From Micrococcales bacterium (GTDB lineage: Bacteria > Actinomycetota > Actinomycetes > S36-B12 > GCA-2699445), in contig PAAU01000042.1 of the NCBI GenBank assembly GCA_002699445.1, positions 1 to 40,457 on the forward strand: a DNA stretch of 40,457 nt. Reading direction: 5' to 3'. The notes below the pieces were generated by a model. The model searched no databases and was not told where the DNA came from. It worked only from the letters and a program-made list of their open reading frames with translations. The translations under genes were made by a program, and so were the position numbers. The first letter of the stretch is position 1; each line of letters begins with the position of its first letter. Shown here one piece after another: positions 26,878-35,661 of this stretch.

Positions 26878-27870
26878 ATGTCGCCTCGTCCCATAGCTGT
26901 CCTTGCGTCCGGAGCAGTCGCGCTCTTGATCCTTACCGGGTGTGGAGGGAGTGACTCTGAGAATCAAGACTCAGCCAGTGCTCCGACCTCTGAATCTCCA
27001 TCAGCGGAAGCAACCGAGAATATGAATTCCGACACCAACGTCAAAGCGTTGCCGCTAGGAGACGGCAAGGTCTCCAAAAAGCCTAAACGCGGTTACGTTA
27101 TGTCGTGCAACGACACGTTCAATGGCGAAGGGTCCCAGACAGATGGGCCTTGGATTTCAGACGACACCTGGAATATGGACAAGAAGCCGGCAGTCAAAGG
27201 CGACGTCAAGTGGCCGAACGCGAAACTGACTATCAAGACCAAGGGCGAGAAGCGAGTCATCAGCGGCAACGGGTTGCCAGATCAACCGACAGGAAAATTC
27301 CCCGTTCAAGAGTCGGATCCCTCCTACCAATATGATCGCAATCCAAACTCGATCGAGAAACAGTCCGTGGACTGGAAGTTAACGGCGCAACCAACAGAAG
27401 CGAAAGACCCAACGTGCCTGCCTATGAACACCATAGGTATCTCATTGGATGGTGCTGCGATCTTTAACGCTCTTGATGCCATGGGTCGTGATGCGGGTGC
27501 TCACGAGGTCCTCGACGAATGCTGGGGGCATCCTGAAAAAAATGGTAGCTACCATCACCACACGAATCCCTCGTGCTTAGACGATGGTTCCGGTGACGAG
27601 CATTCGCCATTGTTGGGATATGTGCTTGACGGATACGGAATCTACGGGCTGCGGGGTGACGATGGTGAACAGATGTCTAACGATACGTTGGACAAGTGCC
27701 ACGGCCACAAGCATGAAGTCGACTGGGATGGCAGTCAGCAGGACATCTACCACTATCACATGACTTATGAATACCCCTACACTGTCGGATGCTTCACGGG
27801 AGATCCGTTGCAGATTGCCGATCCTGGCCAGGCGGGTGGCGGAGAGGGAGATGGTCCACCGCCGCAGTAA
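26878..27870 (+). CDS. YHYH domain lipoprotein
   Basis: A 330-residue lipoprotein: signal peptide with lipobox LILTGC (Cys22) and a Ser/Glu-rich linker. The YHYH domain fills the C-terminal half: GSYHHHTNPSC, then SPLLGYVLDGYGIYG, KCHGHKHEVDWDG, and IYHYHMTYEYPYTVGCFTG, from which the domain takes its name. The clustered His, Cys and Asp residues suggest metal binding; no activity is established. The acidic C-terminal tail is Gly/Pro rich. It is divergent from the calcium-loop lipoprotein, with both promoters within 110 bp, so the two may be co-regulated partners at the cell surface. Confidence 0.88.
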   Translation: MSPRPIAVLASGAVALLILTGCGGSDSENQDSASAPTSESPSAEATENMNSDTNVKALPLGDGKVSKKPKRGYVMSCNDTFNGEGSQTDGPWISDDTWNMDKKPAVKGDVKWPNAKLTIKTKGEKRVISGNGLPDQPTGKFPVQESDPSYQYDRNPNSIEKQSVDWKLTAQPTEAKDPTCLPMNTIGISLDGAAIFNALDAMGRDAGAHEVLDECWGHPEKNGSYHHHTNPSCLDDGSGDEHSPLLGYVLDGYGIYGLRGDDGEQMSNDTLDKCHGHKHEVDWDGSQQDIYHYHMTYEYPYTVGCFTGDPLQIADPGQAGGGEGDGPPPQ

Positions 27871-27881
27871 GGACGAGCTTT

Positions 27882-29225
27882 CTAGCCCAGCTGTTCTAGC
27901 ACTGCCGCAGCGAGGGCTTCAGGATCGGTTCGCCAATTGACAAACGCGGCCCTGAGGACGGGTCGACCGTTTAGAGTCGCTTGGCTAAGGAAGCCATTTC
28001 CGGAAGAGGCCAGGTTAGAGCCAAGTTCAACGACATCAATTTCGTCAGAAACAAGCGCAACTACATTGAGATGAACCGGGGCAGCTAGCGAAAGTCGACC
28101 GTCGGCTGTGACTAGCTCTGCAAATCTTTGAGCTGAGGCCACGCTCTCAGCCACCAAGGCGCCGATACCGTGTCGACCGTAGGCCGCGAGTGAAAACCAA
28201 ATCGGTAGGGCACGCATACGGCGGCTGTTTTCCACACCCGAGTCCATTGGCTGTGACTCATCGGCCAGGTAGCTGGCGTGATTACCAAAGACGCGTGGGA
28301 GAACCTGAGGGTTCTGAAGTAATACCAGCCCGCTGTCATAGGGAACATTCAGCCATTTGTGTAGATCGACGGTAATCGAGTCTGCTCGCTCCCAACCCTG
28401 CAGGCGTGTGTCCGATGGCAACAGAGCGGCGAAGCCGCCAAACGCCGCGTCAACATGGAGCCAGAAGTCGAACTCCTCTCGAAGTGCAACGATTGCGGCG
28501 ATATCGTCACTGTCACCTGTGATGACGGTCCCGGCGTTGGCAATCACGATTGTGGGAGCACTTGCACGTTTTGTCAGAGCCTGTCGCAACTCAACGAGGT
28601 CTACTGACTCCCGGCCCGATTGATTTCGCAGTGCGACCACATTGCTACTCCCGAGACCGACTACACCCATCGCCTTAGCGATGCTGGAGTGAGCAGACCC
28701 GGATAGTGCAGCTAGTCCGTACGGCGAGCCCACCTTGGCGCTGTCGATGCCCTGTTGTTCTCCTGCCCATTGGCGAGCGACAGCTAGTGCAACGGTAGAT
28801 GCGGCAGTCGCTCCGGTCGTCAGAGTCCCTCCCAGGTGCGTCGGTAGGCGCAAGAGATCCACCAACATGGCGATGGTCGACTTTTCGAACTGTCCGGCGG
28901 CACCGTCGGTGCTGAAGGCTGCGTTGTTGTCGAACGCTGAGGTGAGCCAGTCACCCATAAGACCCGCTGGGGTAACTCCGCCAGTTACGTAGCCCGCATA
29001 GTGGGGCCCGATCCCCCCACTGAGATGGGGTGCGATCTGGTCGAAGAACATAGACAGTGCCTCGGACTCACCTACCCCATCGCCGGTCAGAGCCAGAGGA
29101 TCTTCGGGAATCACGGCTCCTGGTCTGGCTGCGGGACGTTCCGCGAGGTGGGCCCATTCCTCGGCAACCGCATTCGCAAGAGCAGCAGCGAGCGGTCCAA
29201 TCGAATCCCCTGACGGGTAGGCCAT
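27882..29225 (-). CDS. Group II pyridoxal-dependent amino acid decarboxylase-like protein
   Basis: A 447-residue fold-type I PLP enzyme of the aromatic-L-amino-acid/glutamate/diaminobutyrate decarboxylase group. HVDAAFGGFAALL holds the Asp contacting the PLP ring, and SITVDLHKWLNVPYDSG holds the PLP lysine. GGTLTTGATAAST forms the phosphate-binding area, and SGSAHSSIAKA has the stacking His. Substrate cannot be read from the sequence. The ATG at 29225 has TAGGGT exactly 6 nt upstream. It is convergent with the YHYH gene (11-bp gap) and divergent from the double-receiver gene. Confidence 0.9.
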   Translation of the reverse strand: MAYPSGDSIGPLAAALANAVAEEWAHLAERPAARPGAVIPEDPLALTGDGVGESEALSMFFDQIAPHLSGGIGPHYAGYVTGGVTPAGLMGDWLTSAFDNNAAFSTDGAAGQFEKSTIAMLVDLLRLPTHLGGTLTTGATAASTVALAVARQWAGEQQGIDSAKVGSPYGLAALSGSAHSSIAKAMGVVGLGSSNVVALRNQSGRESVDLVELRQALTKRASAPTIVIANAGTVITGDSDDIAAIVALREEFDFWLHVDAAFGGFAALLPSDTRLQGWERADSITVDLHKWLNVPYDSGLVLLQNPQVLPRVFGNHASYLADESQPMDSGVENSRRMRALPIWFSLAAYGRHGIGALVAESVASAQRFAELVTADGRLSLAAPVHLNVVALVSDEIDVVELGSNLASSGNGFLSQATLNGRPVLRAAFVNWRTDPEALAAAVLEQLG

Positions 29226-29231
29226 GGATCA

Positions 29232-29237
29232 ACCCTA
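29232..29237 (-). promoter_or_regulatory. -10 element of the decarboxylase gene (leaderless type)
   Basis: TAGGGT on the minus strand, then 6 nt, then the ATG at 29225. Confidence 0.6.
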
Positions 29238-29452
29238 GCGATGCGAGCGGAGGGATACGGTGCGGGGCAAGGTCGTCATCTTCCGGGCTTGCAAGAGGTG
29301 AATGTGGCAGCCAGTCGTCTTGACTCACTGACCTCCGAGCGCCTCCCACATAATCCGTCGACATGGCCGTAGGCTCAAACCACAGCGATTTGTCGCCGAT
29401 AGGAGAAGAAGGCGACTGACGCAGCACTCGCCAGAAAGGACCTACGGGCCCG

Positions 29453-30286
29453 ATGAACGTTTTGGTCATCGATACCGATCCTGCGGTACGCAGGCTAATA
29501 GGCGATGTCTTACTGTCCGTAGGAGACTGGGAGCTCTTAGAAGCACAGGATGCGAGTTCGGTCGCAGCGACAATGCACGAACGGGAAGCAGATCTGATCT
29601 TGCTCGATGTTGCACTTCCAGACCTGCCCGAGGTCTCGCAAGTCATTGCGAACTCTCGATATGGCCGCCCCCACCTGCCAGTACTTGGCCTCTCTATCGC
29701 GGCACAACCACAGTGGAGTGATGCGCTGGTGACGGCTGGCGTTTCTCGGGTCATCCCTAAATCTTTCAATGCAGACGAACTCTTGACGCTCGTTGGTGAG
29801 ACAACGGGCCTGAGTATTCCGGCTTCTCCGAAGCTCAGTTGGCCATTTTCGACTGATCCCGCTGATTCAGGCAGTCTCAACGGCGCCAAGAAACCAGGCC
29901 GTCGAGTTGTCATAGTGGACGACGATATTACGACACTCGCTCTATTGACCGATGTCCTGACATACGCCGGTTACGACGTCACTACCGCGACTGATGGCCC
30001 TACCGGTTTGACCAAGATTGATGACTACGAGCCTGATCTAGTGATCCTGGACCACATGCTGCCTGGCATGCACGGCATCGCTGTTGTGCAGCAACTTCGG
30101 CAGCAAGGTTCACGACTACCCATCATCATGTTGACAGCTCACGGAAACGCCAAGGTAATCCGTGACGAGAAATTGACGTGGTCAGGTTGGAAAGCTGGAG
30201 CCTCGCTTCTGCTGGATAAGCCGTGTGACGTCGAGGCGTTGGTGAATTGGGTGGAGCAACTCATCTCCACCCGGACCCACTGGTGA
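29453..30286 (+). CDS. Double-receiver (REC-REC) response regulator without output domain
   Basis: A 277-residue signalling protein. The first receiver (1-120) has acidic residues near 7-9, phosphoacceptor Asp52 in LILLDVALPD and Lys103 in VIPKSF, but the usual Ser/Thr of strand 4 is displaced (LGLS). A linker of about 25 residues leads to a canonical second receiver (150-275): VIVDDD, Asp200 in LVILDHMLPG, Thr228 in MLTAHG and Lys256 in LLDKPC. No DNA-binding or enzymatic domain follows. No histidine kinase is nearby, so it may act as a phosphate sink or relay. The start is uncertain: AAAGGA lies 13 nt upstream, further than usual. Confidence 0.87.
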   Translation: MNVLVIDTDPAVRRLIGDVLLSVGDWELLEAQDASSVAATMHEREADLILLDVALPDLPEVSQVIANSRYGRPHLPVLGLSIAAQPQWSDALVTAGVSRVIPKSFNADELLTLVGETTGLSIPASPKLSWPFSTDPADSGSLNGAKKPGRRVVIVDDDITTLALLTDVLTYAGYDVTTATDGPTGLTKIDDYEPDLVILDHMLPGMHGIAVVQQLRQQGSRLPIIMLTAHGNAKVIRDEKLTWSGWKAGASLLLDKPCDVEALVNWVEQLISTRTHW

Positions 30287-30489
30287 GTCAACCTATCGAG
30301 ATCGAGAATCAGGCTGCGGGATCGCCAGTGAATCAGACGACGCTAGCGGCTAAGGACAGGCCGACATCGATTAAATCGAACCACTACGGGAAGATTCGCG
30401 CAGATTCGACTGGCGAGCAGAGCGAGCCGAACCCTAGTTTGTTGTCAACTGAAGAGTCAGACTTCCGATGCCCACTTCGGTGTCGCTGA
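30283..30489 (+). CDS. Possible small translationally coupled ORF
   Basis: A 68-codon open frame whose GTG start overlaps the TGA of the double-receiver gene (GTGA). The predicted peptide is polar (VSQPIEIENQAAG at the start), with no recognisable domain, signal or TM segment, and it runs 56 bp into the opposing VOC gene. It may be chance or a remnant of a lost output domain. Without it, 30287-30433 holds nothing I can identify. Confidence 0.2.
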   Translation: MSQPIEIENQAAGSPVNQTTLAAKDRPTSIKSNHYGKIRADSTGEQSEPNPSLLSTEESDFRCPLRCR

Positions 30490-31150
30490 CGTGCCGAAGC
30501 CCTGCGTCGATCAGGGCCTTAGCCGCACGGCTGGGGTCGACGCATTCGACAGTCAAGCCGTCCACTCGTAGAGTATCTGAGGATGACACGACGAGTTCGG
30601 GTCCGTCTGTGAATGTGTAGTTTTCCTGGGTCGTGGCTGATTGCATAAACAGATTAAAGGCTGCCTGATGGGTTGGATCGATAGCGATATTGACGGAGCG
30701 AGTCCGAACGACACCCGCGGAATTAGTTGGTGCCTCAGGTCCGGTCGTGCGGGTGGGATAGAAGGTATGGCAGAGCTGCAAAGCCGTCTGGTTAGTGGCC
30801 AATGCGGGTAGATCGACCCGGGTGTAGATCGGATGCCCCCCGGCAATCATGGCGTCAAAGGGATCGTGTGACAGGCCTTGGGCGGCAAGCGATTCGGCCA
30901 AGGTATCCAAATCAACCGGCTCAAATGTAAGCCAGTCATCCAGAGGATTTTCTTTGCGGTCAACGGCACAGATTTCCAGGTTGATATTGCCAAGCCGAAA
31001 ACCTGCCGTGGCGAATCCGGGTTGCTCGGCCAGCGGCCAACCGGGTCCTAGGCCGAGTCCGAATAGAGATTTGCTGAGAGCCCGAAGCGTCGGTAAATCA
31101 ACAACTGTCGTTATGTGGTCGGGGAAGGCGACGATGGTTCTAGGGGTCAT
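30434..31150 (-). CDS. VOC/glyoxalase-like protein
   Basis: A 238-residue cytoplasmic protein with two glyoxalase-like repeats. The N-terminal HITTVVDLPTLRALSKSLFGLGLGPGWP resembles the VOC first strand with a potential metal His (about residue 12). FRLGNINLEICAVD gives the matching acidic ligand site. The second half (VRTRSVNIAIDP, VDGLTVECVD) is more degenerate. No substrate can be named. The ATG has TAGAGT 6 nt upstream with TTGAGC 18 bp before it. Confidence 0.7.
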   Translation of the reverse strand: MTPRTIVAFPDHITTVVDLPTLRALSKSLFGLGLGPGWPLAEQPGFATAGFRLGNINLEICAVDRKENPLDDWLTFEPVDLDTLAESLAAQGLSHDPFDAMIAGGHPIYTRVDLPALATNQTALQLCHTFYPTRTTGPEAPTNSAGVVRTRSVNIAIDPTHQAAFNLFMQSATTQENYTFTDGPELVVSSSDTLRVDGLTVECVDPSRAAKALIDAGLRHVSDTEVGIGSLTLQLTTN

Positions 31151-31156
31151 AGCAGG

Positions 31157-31186
31157 ACTCTACTGAACTCCATCCAACGCGCTCAA
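31157..31186 (-). promoter_or_regulatory. Promoter of the VOC gene (-35 and leaderless -10)
   Basis: Minus strand: TTGAGC, an 18-bp spacer, TAGAGT (31162-31157), then 6 nt and the ATG at 31150. It is the best complete -35/-10 pair in the leaderless set. Confidence 0.6.
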
Positions 31187-31287
31187 CCGAGAGGCAGACG
31201 GGCGGGTACCTCAAAAAGCGTCGCGAGACGAGCAAAGGTCTGCTCGCATTTTTGCGGATCTCGCGGAAAGTGGGGACACTTATCCCT

Positions 31288-31761
31288 ATGGGTCCTGCAG
31301 TAACCGAAGTCCTCGACATCGACGCCTCGAACGTCGCCCTCTACGACATGGTGGCTGATGTCACGAGGATGGGGGAATGGTCACCGGAGGCAACGGGAGC
31401 GCGAGCAGAATCCCGACAGATGACGTCGGGCGATCGCTTTGTTGGCTTTAACAAACACGGTGTCGCTCGCTGGTTCACGTTCAACACAGTGCGCCGGGCC
31501 CAGCGAGGCGAACTCTTTGAGTTTGATACCGACTTCGGCCCATTTGCTATTTCGCGGTGGCGCTATACCTTCACTCCGTTAGATGACGGTCGAACTCGAG
31601 TCACAGAGACCTGGTGGGACCGTCGCACCGGGCCGCTCAGCCTTCCTGTTCGAGCCATGGGTCAAATCTTCATTCCTGGTGATCGAGAGCAACACAACCG
31701 CAAGTCCATGATCACGACACTGCGACGTTTGCGTGGGGCTTCGGAAATCGTTCCTCTTTAA
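31288..31761 (+). CDS. SRPBCC family (polyketide cyclase/START-like) protein
   Basis: A 157-residue single-domain protein. VTEVLDIDASNVALYDMVADVTRMGEWSPEA, cited as residues 5-35, is the typical SRPBCC opening (strand, helix, then the WSPE loop). GDRFVGFNK, WRYTFTPLDDGRTRVTETWW and a long C-terminal helix complete the helix-grip fold. Such proteins bind hydrophobic ligands; none can be named. The ATG is followed by MGPAVTEV; an in-frame start 12 codons upstream is not supported. Confidence 0.85.
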   Translation: MGPAVTEVLDIDASNVALYDMVADVTRMGEWSPEATGARAESRQMTSGDRFVGFNKHGVARWFTFNTVRRAQRGELFEFDTDFGPFAISRWRYTFTPLDDGRTRVTETWWDRRTGPLSLPVRAMGQIFIPGDREQHNRKSMITTLRRLRGASEIVPL

Positions 31762-31815
31762 GTCGGGCCAGTATTGGGGTGAGGTCCAACACGAACTCCA
31801 CTATCGGTCTGGTGC

Positions 31816-32844
31816 TTAACGGTGTGCCGTGTCTCGGACCTCGCCGATGAGTTCTTCAAGAGCATCTTCCAGGGCGATGATCCCTACAGCTGTGCCGTCA
31901 GTCCTGATTACCTCGGCTAGGTGGGCTCCTTGAGTTCTCAGGATTTCAACGACCGAAGCTGCGGCCGCATCAGTCGCAACAAGCGGCAATCGACGTAACC
32001 GTAGATCGCCCAGTCGGGTGGATTCAATCTGGTCCGGCGGCAAGTCTAGGATGTCGCGAACATGCAAATATCCGATGGAGGTCTCGTGCGAAGTGATCGG
32101 GAATCGGGAAAAGCCAGTCTCGGCAGTAGCTGCAAATAGTTCAGCGGCAGTGCTATCTGCTGCCAGGCTTCGGAGCGCTCCAGCGGGTATAACCAACTCA
32201 CCAGCACGATGTGCTTCCAGATCGAGTGCTCCTTCTGCCAGCTGTGATTCGCTTTCGCCCAATACGCCCTCACGACGAGATTCCGAGATCAGCGACGCCA
32301 CTTCATCGGCGGTGAATGCAGCTGCTACCTCATCCTTGGGCTCAATCTTCATGAGCCGCAGCCCTGCGTTGGCTAGCGCGTTGAGTAGCGCGATAACGGG
32401 AGCGAGAATGCGGGTCAGAAACCACAACGGGGGGCCTAACCACAAAGCGGAACCCTCTGGGCGAGCGAGAGCCAAGTTCTTGGGAAGCATCTCGCCAATC
32501 ACGACGTGCAGATAAACTACGATCGCGAGCGCGATTACGAAAGCGACTCCATGAGCGGCCGATTCTGGCAGACCGACGGCGATAACTAGCGGCTCAATAA
32601 GGTACGCCAATGCAGGTTCCGTGACGGCGCCCAAACCAATCGAGCACACTGTGATGCCCAACTGCGCCGCGGCAAGCAATAGTGAGACTGATTCCATGCC
32701 CCGAAGGGTGATTTTGGCTCGGCGTTCGCCAGACTCTGCGAGGGGTTCGATTTGGCTACGACGGGCGGAAATAATGGCGAATTCCGCGCCAACGAAAAAG
32801 GCGTTACCCAGCAAGAGGGCTAGGCCCACCCACAACCCGGTCAT
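31816..32844 (-). CDS. CNNM/HlyC-CorC family transporter, short form
   Basis: A 342-residue membrane protein. Residues 1-185 form the DUF21/CNNM transmembrane domain with the FVGAEFAIISARRSQIE opening, AAAQLGITVCSIGLG and VIGEMLPKNLALARPE, all typical of these Mg/divalent-cation exporters. A CBS pair follows (about 200-340; RFPITSHETSIGYLHVRDIL, then GIIALEDALEELIGEV). It lacks the C-terminal CorC_HlyC domain present in its neighbour. Its start overlaps the neighbour's stop by 4 bp, so the two are translated together and probably form a heteromer, as in the Rv1841c/Rv1842c pair. Confidence 0.93.
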   Translation of the reverse strand: MTGLWVGLALLLGNAFFVGAEFAIISARRSQIEPLAESGERRAKITLRGMESVSLLLAAAQLGITVCSIGLGAVTEPALAYLIEPLVIAVGLPESAAHGVAFVIALAIVVYLHVVIGEMLPKNLALARPEGSALWLGPPLWFLTRILAPVIALLNALANAGLRLMKIEPKDEVAAAFTADEVASLISESRREGVLGESESQLAEGALDLEAHRAGELVIPAGALRSLAADSTAAELFAATAETGFSRFPITSHETSIGYLHVRDILDLPPDQIESTRLGDLRLRRLPLVATDAAAASVVEILRTQGAHLAEVIRTDGTAVGIIALEDALEELIGEVRDTAHR

Positions 32845-34139
32845 GATGACACCTCTGGGACAGCCGCCAAGGTGTCTATCCGCCGACCTTCCATGCGGTG
32901 TACAGTCAGGCGCCAGCCAGGGATAGTGACCCCATCACCTTTAATGGGTACCCGGCCAATCTCTTTCATAACGAGTCCGGCGAGAGTCTCATAGTCAGGG
33001 TCATCAGCGGCTGGAATACCCAGTTCTCGGGCTTCCTCAGGGCGTAGCAGACCAGATAACAGCCAGCTGCCGTCTTGGTGACGCTGGCTGCGCAGTGCGG
33101 GTTTATCGTGTTCATCAGCGACCTCGCCCACGAGTTCTTCGACGAGGTCCTCTAGCGTCACGATTCCGGCAGTACCCCCGTACTCGTCTACTACGACGAC
33201 TAAGTGATTGCCGCGACGTACCAGCGGCAGCACGTCATCGAGGTGCAATGACTCCGGCACGCTGGGAACGGGTGACATCACCGTTCGCACTCTTCTGGTC
33301 TCACGCTCCTGCGGCGGCACTCGAAGAACGTCCCGCAGGGTTACCACGCCAACTACTTCGTCGAGCCCGTCTGCACCGGCCACCGGAAACCGCGACAGCC
33401 CAGTACTCCGACTGGTAGCGAGGACCTCTGCTACTGCAGCGGTTTGCTGGACGGAGGCTACCCGTGTTCGCGGTGTCATAACGTCCTCAGCGGTATGTTC
33501 TCCAAAACGGAGGGTGCGATCAATGAGATCTGCGGTGCCGGTCGGCAACGTACCGGACTCACCGGAATGGCGGACTAGGGAGGCTAGTTCTTGGGGGCTG
33601 CGGGCGCTGGCAAGCTCTTCAACAGGCTCCACACCTACGCGACGGAGTAGCCAGTTCGCACTGCCGTTAGTGACGTAGATCAGGGGCGTAAATACTGTTG
33701 TGAACATTCGTTGCGCTGGCATTACCAAAGCGGCGATGCGTCGGGGTTGAGAAATTGCGGCGTTCTTGGGAATCAGTTCACCGAGCACCATTTGAGCTGC
33801 TGTAGCAATGAGCAAAGCCAACGCGATGCTCACCGCCAGAGAAGTTTGCTCGGGTAACCCGGTGAGTCCCAGAGGCACAAGCACCAGTTGAGCGATAGCG
33901 GGTTCAGCCAGGAAACCAACGATCAACGAGGTGATAGTTATACCTACTTGAGCGCCAGACAACTGGGTGGAAAGCGTTTGGATTCCGGCCAAGATTCCCT
34001 TGGAGCGACGGTCACCTGCCGCAGCGTCTTCCTCTACTGCTCTGCGATCAATGGTGACCAAGCTAAATTCCGCAGCCACAAAGATGGCCTGCATACCAAT
34101 AAGTAGCAGGACTAGAAAGAGCAGAAACCAGGCTTGCAC
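32841..34139 (-). CDS. CNNM/HlyC-CorC family transporter, full-length form
   Basis: A 432-residue membrane protein. The TM domain (1-180) has [36 protein letters not shown] and [14 protein letters not shown]. The CBS pair (about 200-325) has [23 protein letters not shown] and [26 protein letters not shown], cited as separate pieces. A CorC_HlyC domain (about 345-425) closes the protein. Family members export or regulate Mg2+ or Co2+ in the cytoplasmic membrane. The GTG start has GATACT 6 nt upstream. Confidence 0.94.
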   Translation of the reverse strand: MQAWFLLFLVLLLIGMQAIFVAAEFSLVTIDRRAVEEDAAAGDRRSKGILAGIQTLSTQLSGAQVGITITSLIVGFLAEPAIAQLVLVPLGLTGLPEQTSLAVSIALALLIATAAQMVLGELIPKNAAISQPRRIAALVMPAQRMFTTVFTPLIYVTNGSANWLLRRVGVEPVEELASARSPQELASLVRHSGESGTLPTGTADLIDRTLRFGEHTAEDVMTPRTRVASVQQTAAVAEVLATSRSTGLSRFPVAGADGLDEVVGVVTLRDVLRVPPQERETRRVRTVMSPVPSVPESLHLDDVLPLVRRGNHLVVVVDEYGGTAGIVTLEDLVEELVGEVADEHDKPALRSQRHQDGSWLLSGLLRPEEARELGIPAADDPDYETLAGLVMKEIGRVPIKGDGVTIPGWRLTVHRMEGRRIDTLAAVPEVSS

Positions 34140-34447
34140 AGTGTGAGTATCCCAGCGCGAGAGGGCGCTGTGTCTGTTTGGGTAGGTTCGGTGCGAGAAC
34201 AGTCACAAGAAACTGGCTGATAATGAAGATGATATGAGGTTGCGTTCCTAGTCACGGGGATGTGGGCCTCGAGTAATGTCCCATTTTTACTTGAGTGTCG
34301 CGACCAATGAGTCGAGCAATCCATGAGTACCTGAGTGCCCATACGGATCGTTGCTGATGGTTCCGATGCACCGTCAGCCGAAATGCTGACCTGTACGTCG
34401 CGCTCAACCGGCAGGAGTCGCAGACTAACTGTCGTGGCGTGGCCCTA
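34140..34447. other. Non-coding spacer with one hairpin
   Basis: 308 bp without a credible gene. At its left end GATACT (34151-34146, minus) is the likely -10 box of the CNNM gene, 6 nt from its GTG. CTCGAGTAA (34268-34276) and TTACTTGAG (34287-34295) form a 9-bp stem with one wobble and a 10-nt loop; no U-run follows. The rest shows nothing recognisable and adjoins the decayed gene on its right. Confidence 0.5.
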
Positions 34448-35206
34448 GCGAATCGCGTTGGCGACGGCCTGACCGGCCACCTCGATACATACGCTAGTTC
34501 CCACGGCATCCGCCGCTAAGGCGGCGACGGCATCGTCCACGTTGCCGGTGTCGTATGTGTCCAACACGACGGGTGTGTGCACGGTGTCAGGTGCGGATGT
34601 GACGTATGTGTCGGTTGGCACGTGCACGATTACTGCATCGCAGGCGGGTAATGGCACCTATGCTGCTGCGGCCCCGGATGTCACTCGGTCGTTTGATGTT
34701 GGCAAATCGCAGACGTCCGATCCGCCTACACCAGCAACGCCTCAACAACCTGGCTCGGGACCTCCTCCTTCCACACCAACTCCGCCCAAGACTGATGAAG
34801 AGCCAGTACTGCTCCCAACCTTGGTCCGCCAGGTCCGGTCGTCAAGTTGCGTGGCAAGTGTATAGCGGAGAAACGCAAGACTAGCTATGGGATGAAGTTC
34901 CTCCGACCACGATTCGATGGAGGGTCGCCCATTACGGGCTATAGCTGGCGGATAAAGGTCATTGGCAAAGAGGCTCGAGAAAGCGGAAAGCCTCGTTCGT
35001 GGACAAACTGGCGCACCATGGCAGCCGATTCACAGGAGAAGCGGATGAGCCATCCACTGAAGCGGCTGCGGAAGTTGGGTGATTTACCGGATGGTGTTCG
35101 CGTTCACGTGCAAGTACACGCAGTCAACGACGTTGGTGCGGGAAAGAACCGCAAGGCAACGATCCGCTACCGAAGCGGACCCGTCACTCTACCCGCCAAC
35201 GGTTAG
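34448..35206 (+). pseudogene. Remnant of a secreted Ig-like/fibronectin-like repeat protein
   Basis: Homology-like text is spread over shifting frames. Frame 2 first reads ANRVGDGLTG, then frame 3 (from about 34471) reads TASSTLPVSYVSNTTGVCTV and GTCTITASQAGNGTYAAA, the typical bacterial MBG/Ig-like repeat, followed by a Pro/Thr linker. At about 34800 the sense switches back to frame 2 with GPPGPVVKLRGKC and a fibronectin-III-like module (GGSPITGYSWRIKV, then VRVHVQVHAVNDVGAGK). At least two frameshifts and the lack of any start or signal peptide mark it as a decayed 3' end of a longer surface-protein gene. Assembly error at the shifts is the alternative. Confidence 0.7.
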
Positions 35207-35347
35207 TTACTGCCGAACGTCTTAAGTTCAAAGTCCAGCACGCCGAAAGTCGCGTAACATGAGGCTCTGCCGACAGATTAAACCGGCAATATTTTTCCTG
35301 GATAGACTTCCCGGTCGGCGGGTTCGAGCAAGAAATCGATTAGATTC

Positions 35348-35593
35348 GTGGGACTAGTCGGGCTGCTCGTGATCACGGTTGGTGGATCGATCGGTGCCTG
35401 TGCTGGCGGTGCCACTGCGGTTGACGCTGCAGCCGATAAGGACCAGTTGGCAGTTCGTGCTCTGGGCGATTCGGTCACTGCTGGGTACGGGTTTTTCGGC
35501 GACGGAACGCCGATGAAACTGGGTGATCTAGCTAATGGTGAACACCACTCACTCAGATCCGATTCAGAAATGAACAGATCGCGTCTTCTGTAA
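35348..35593 (+). pseudogene. Truncated SGNH/GDSL hydrolase gene
   Basis: An 81-codon frame with a signal-peptide-like start (GTG, then LVGLLVITVGGSIGACAGG) and then RALGDSVTAGYGFFGDGTPM, the block I motif of secreted SGNH esterases with the nucleophilic Ser. Homology stops right after this block and the frame closes at 35593, so blocks II-V with the catalytic Asp and His are missing. It reads as a 5' remnant left by a deletion, next to another remnant. Confidence 0.65.
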
Positions 35594-35661
35594 GTGCACT
35601 TATCGAGCGGCGGGGTCTTACCCGTGGCTTGTGATTAATCGAGTCGTGCTGAACTGTTGGC

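Noticed and set aside
34445-34657. Minus-strand 70-codon frame rich in Val and Asp
   Set aside because: It is antisense to the Ig-like repeat remnant, whose sense reading matches a known repeat pattern.
35269-35319. GCCGAC/GTCGGC inverted repeat before the SGNH remnant
   Set aside because: Six-base arms 39 nt apart are expected by chance in a sequence of this size; the nearby GCCG/CGGC stem with TTTTT is only 4 bp.
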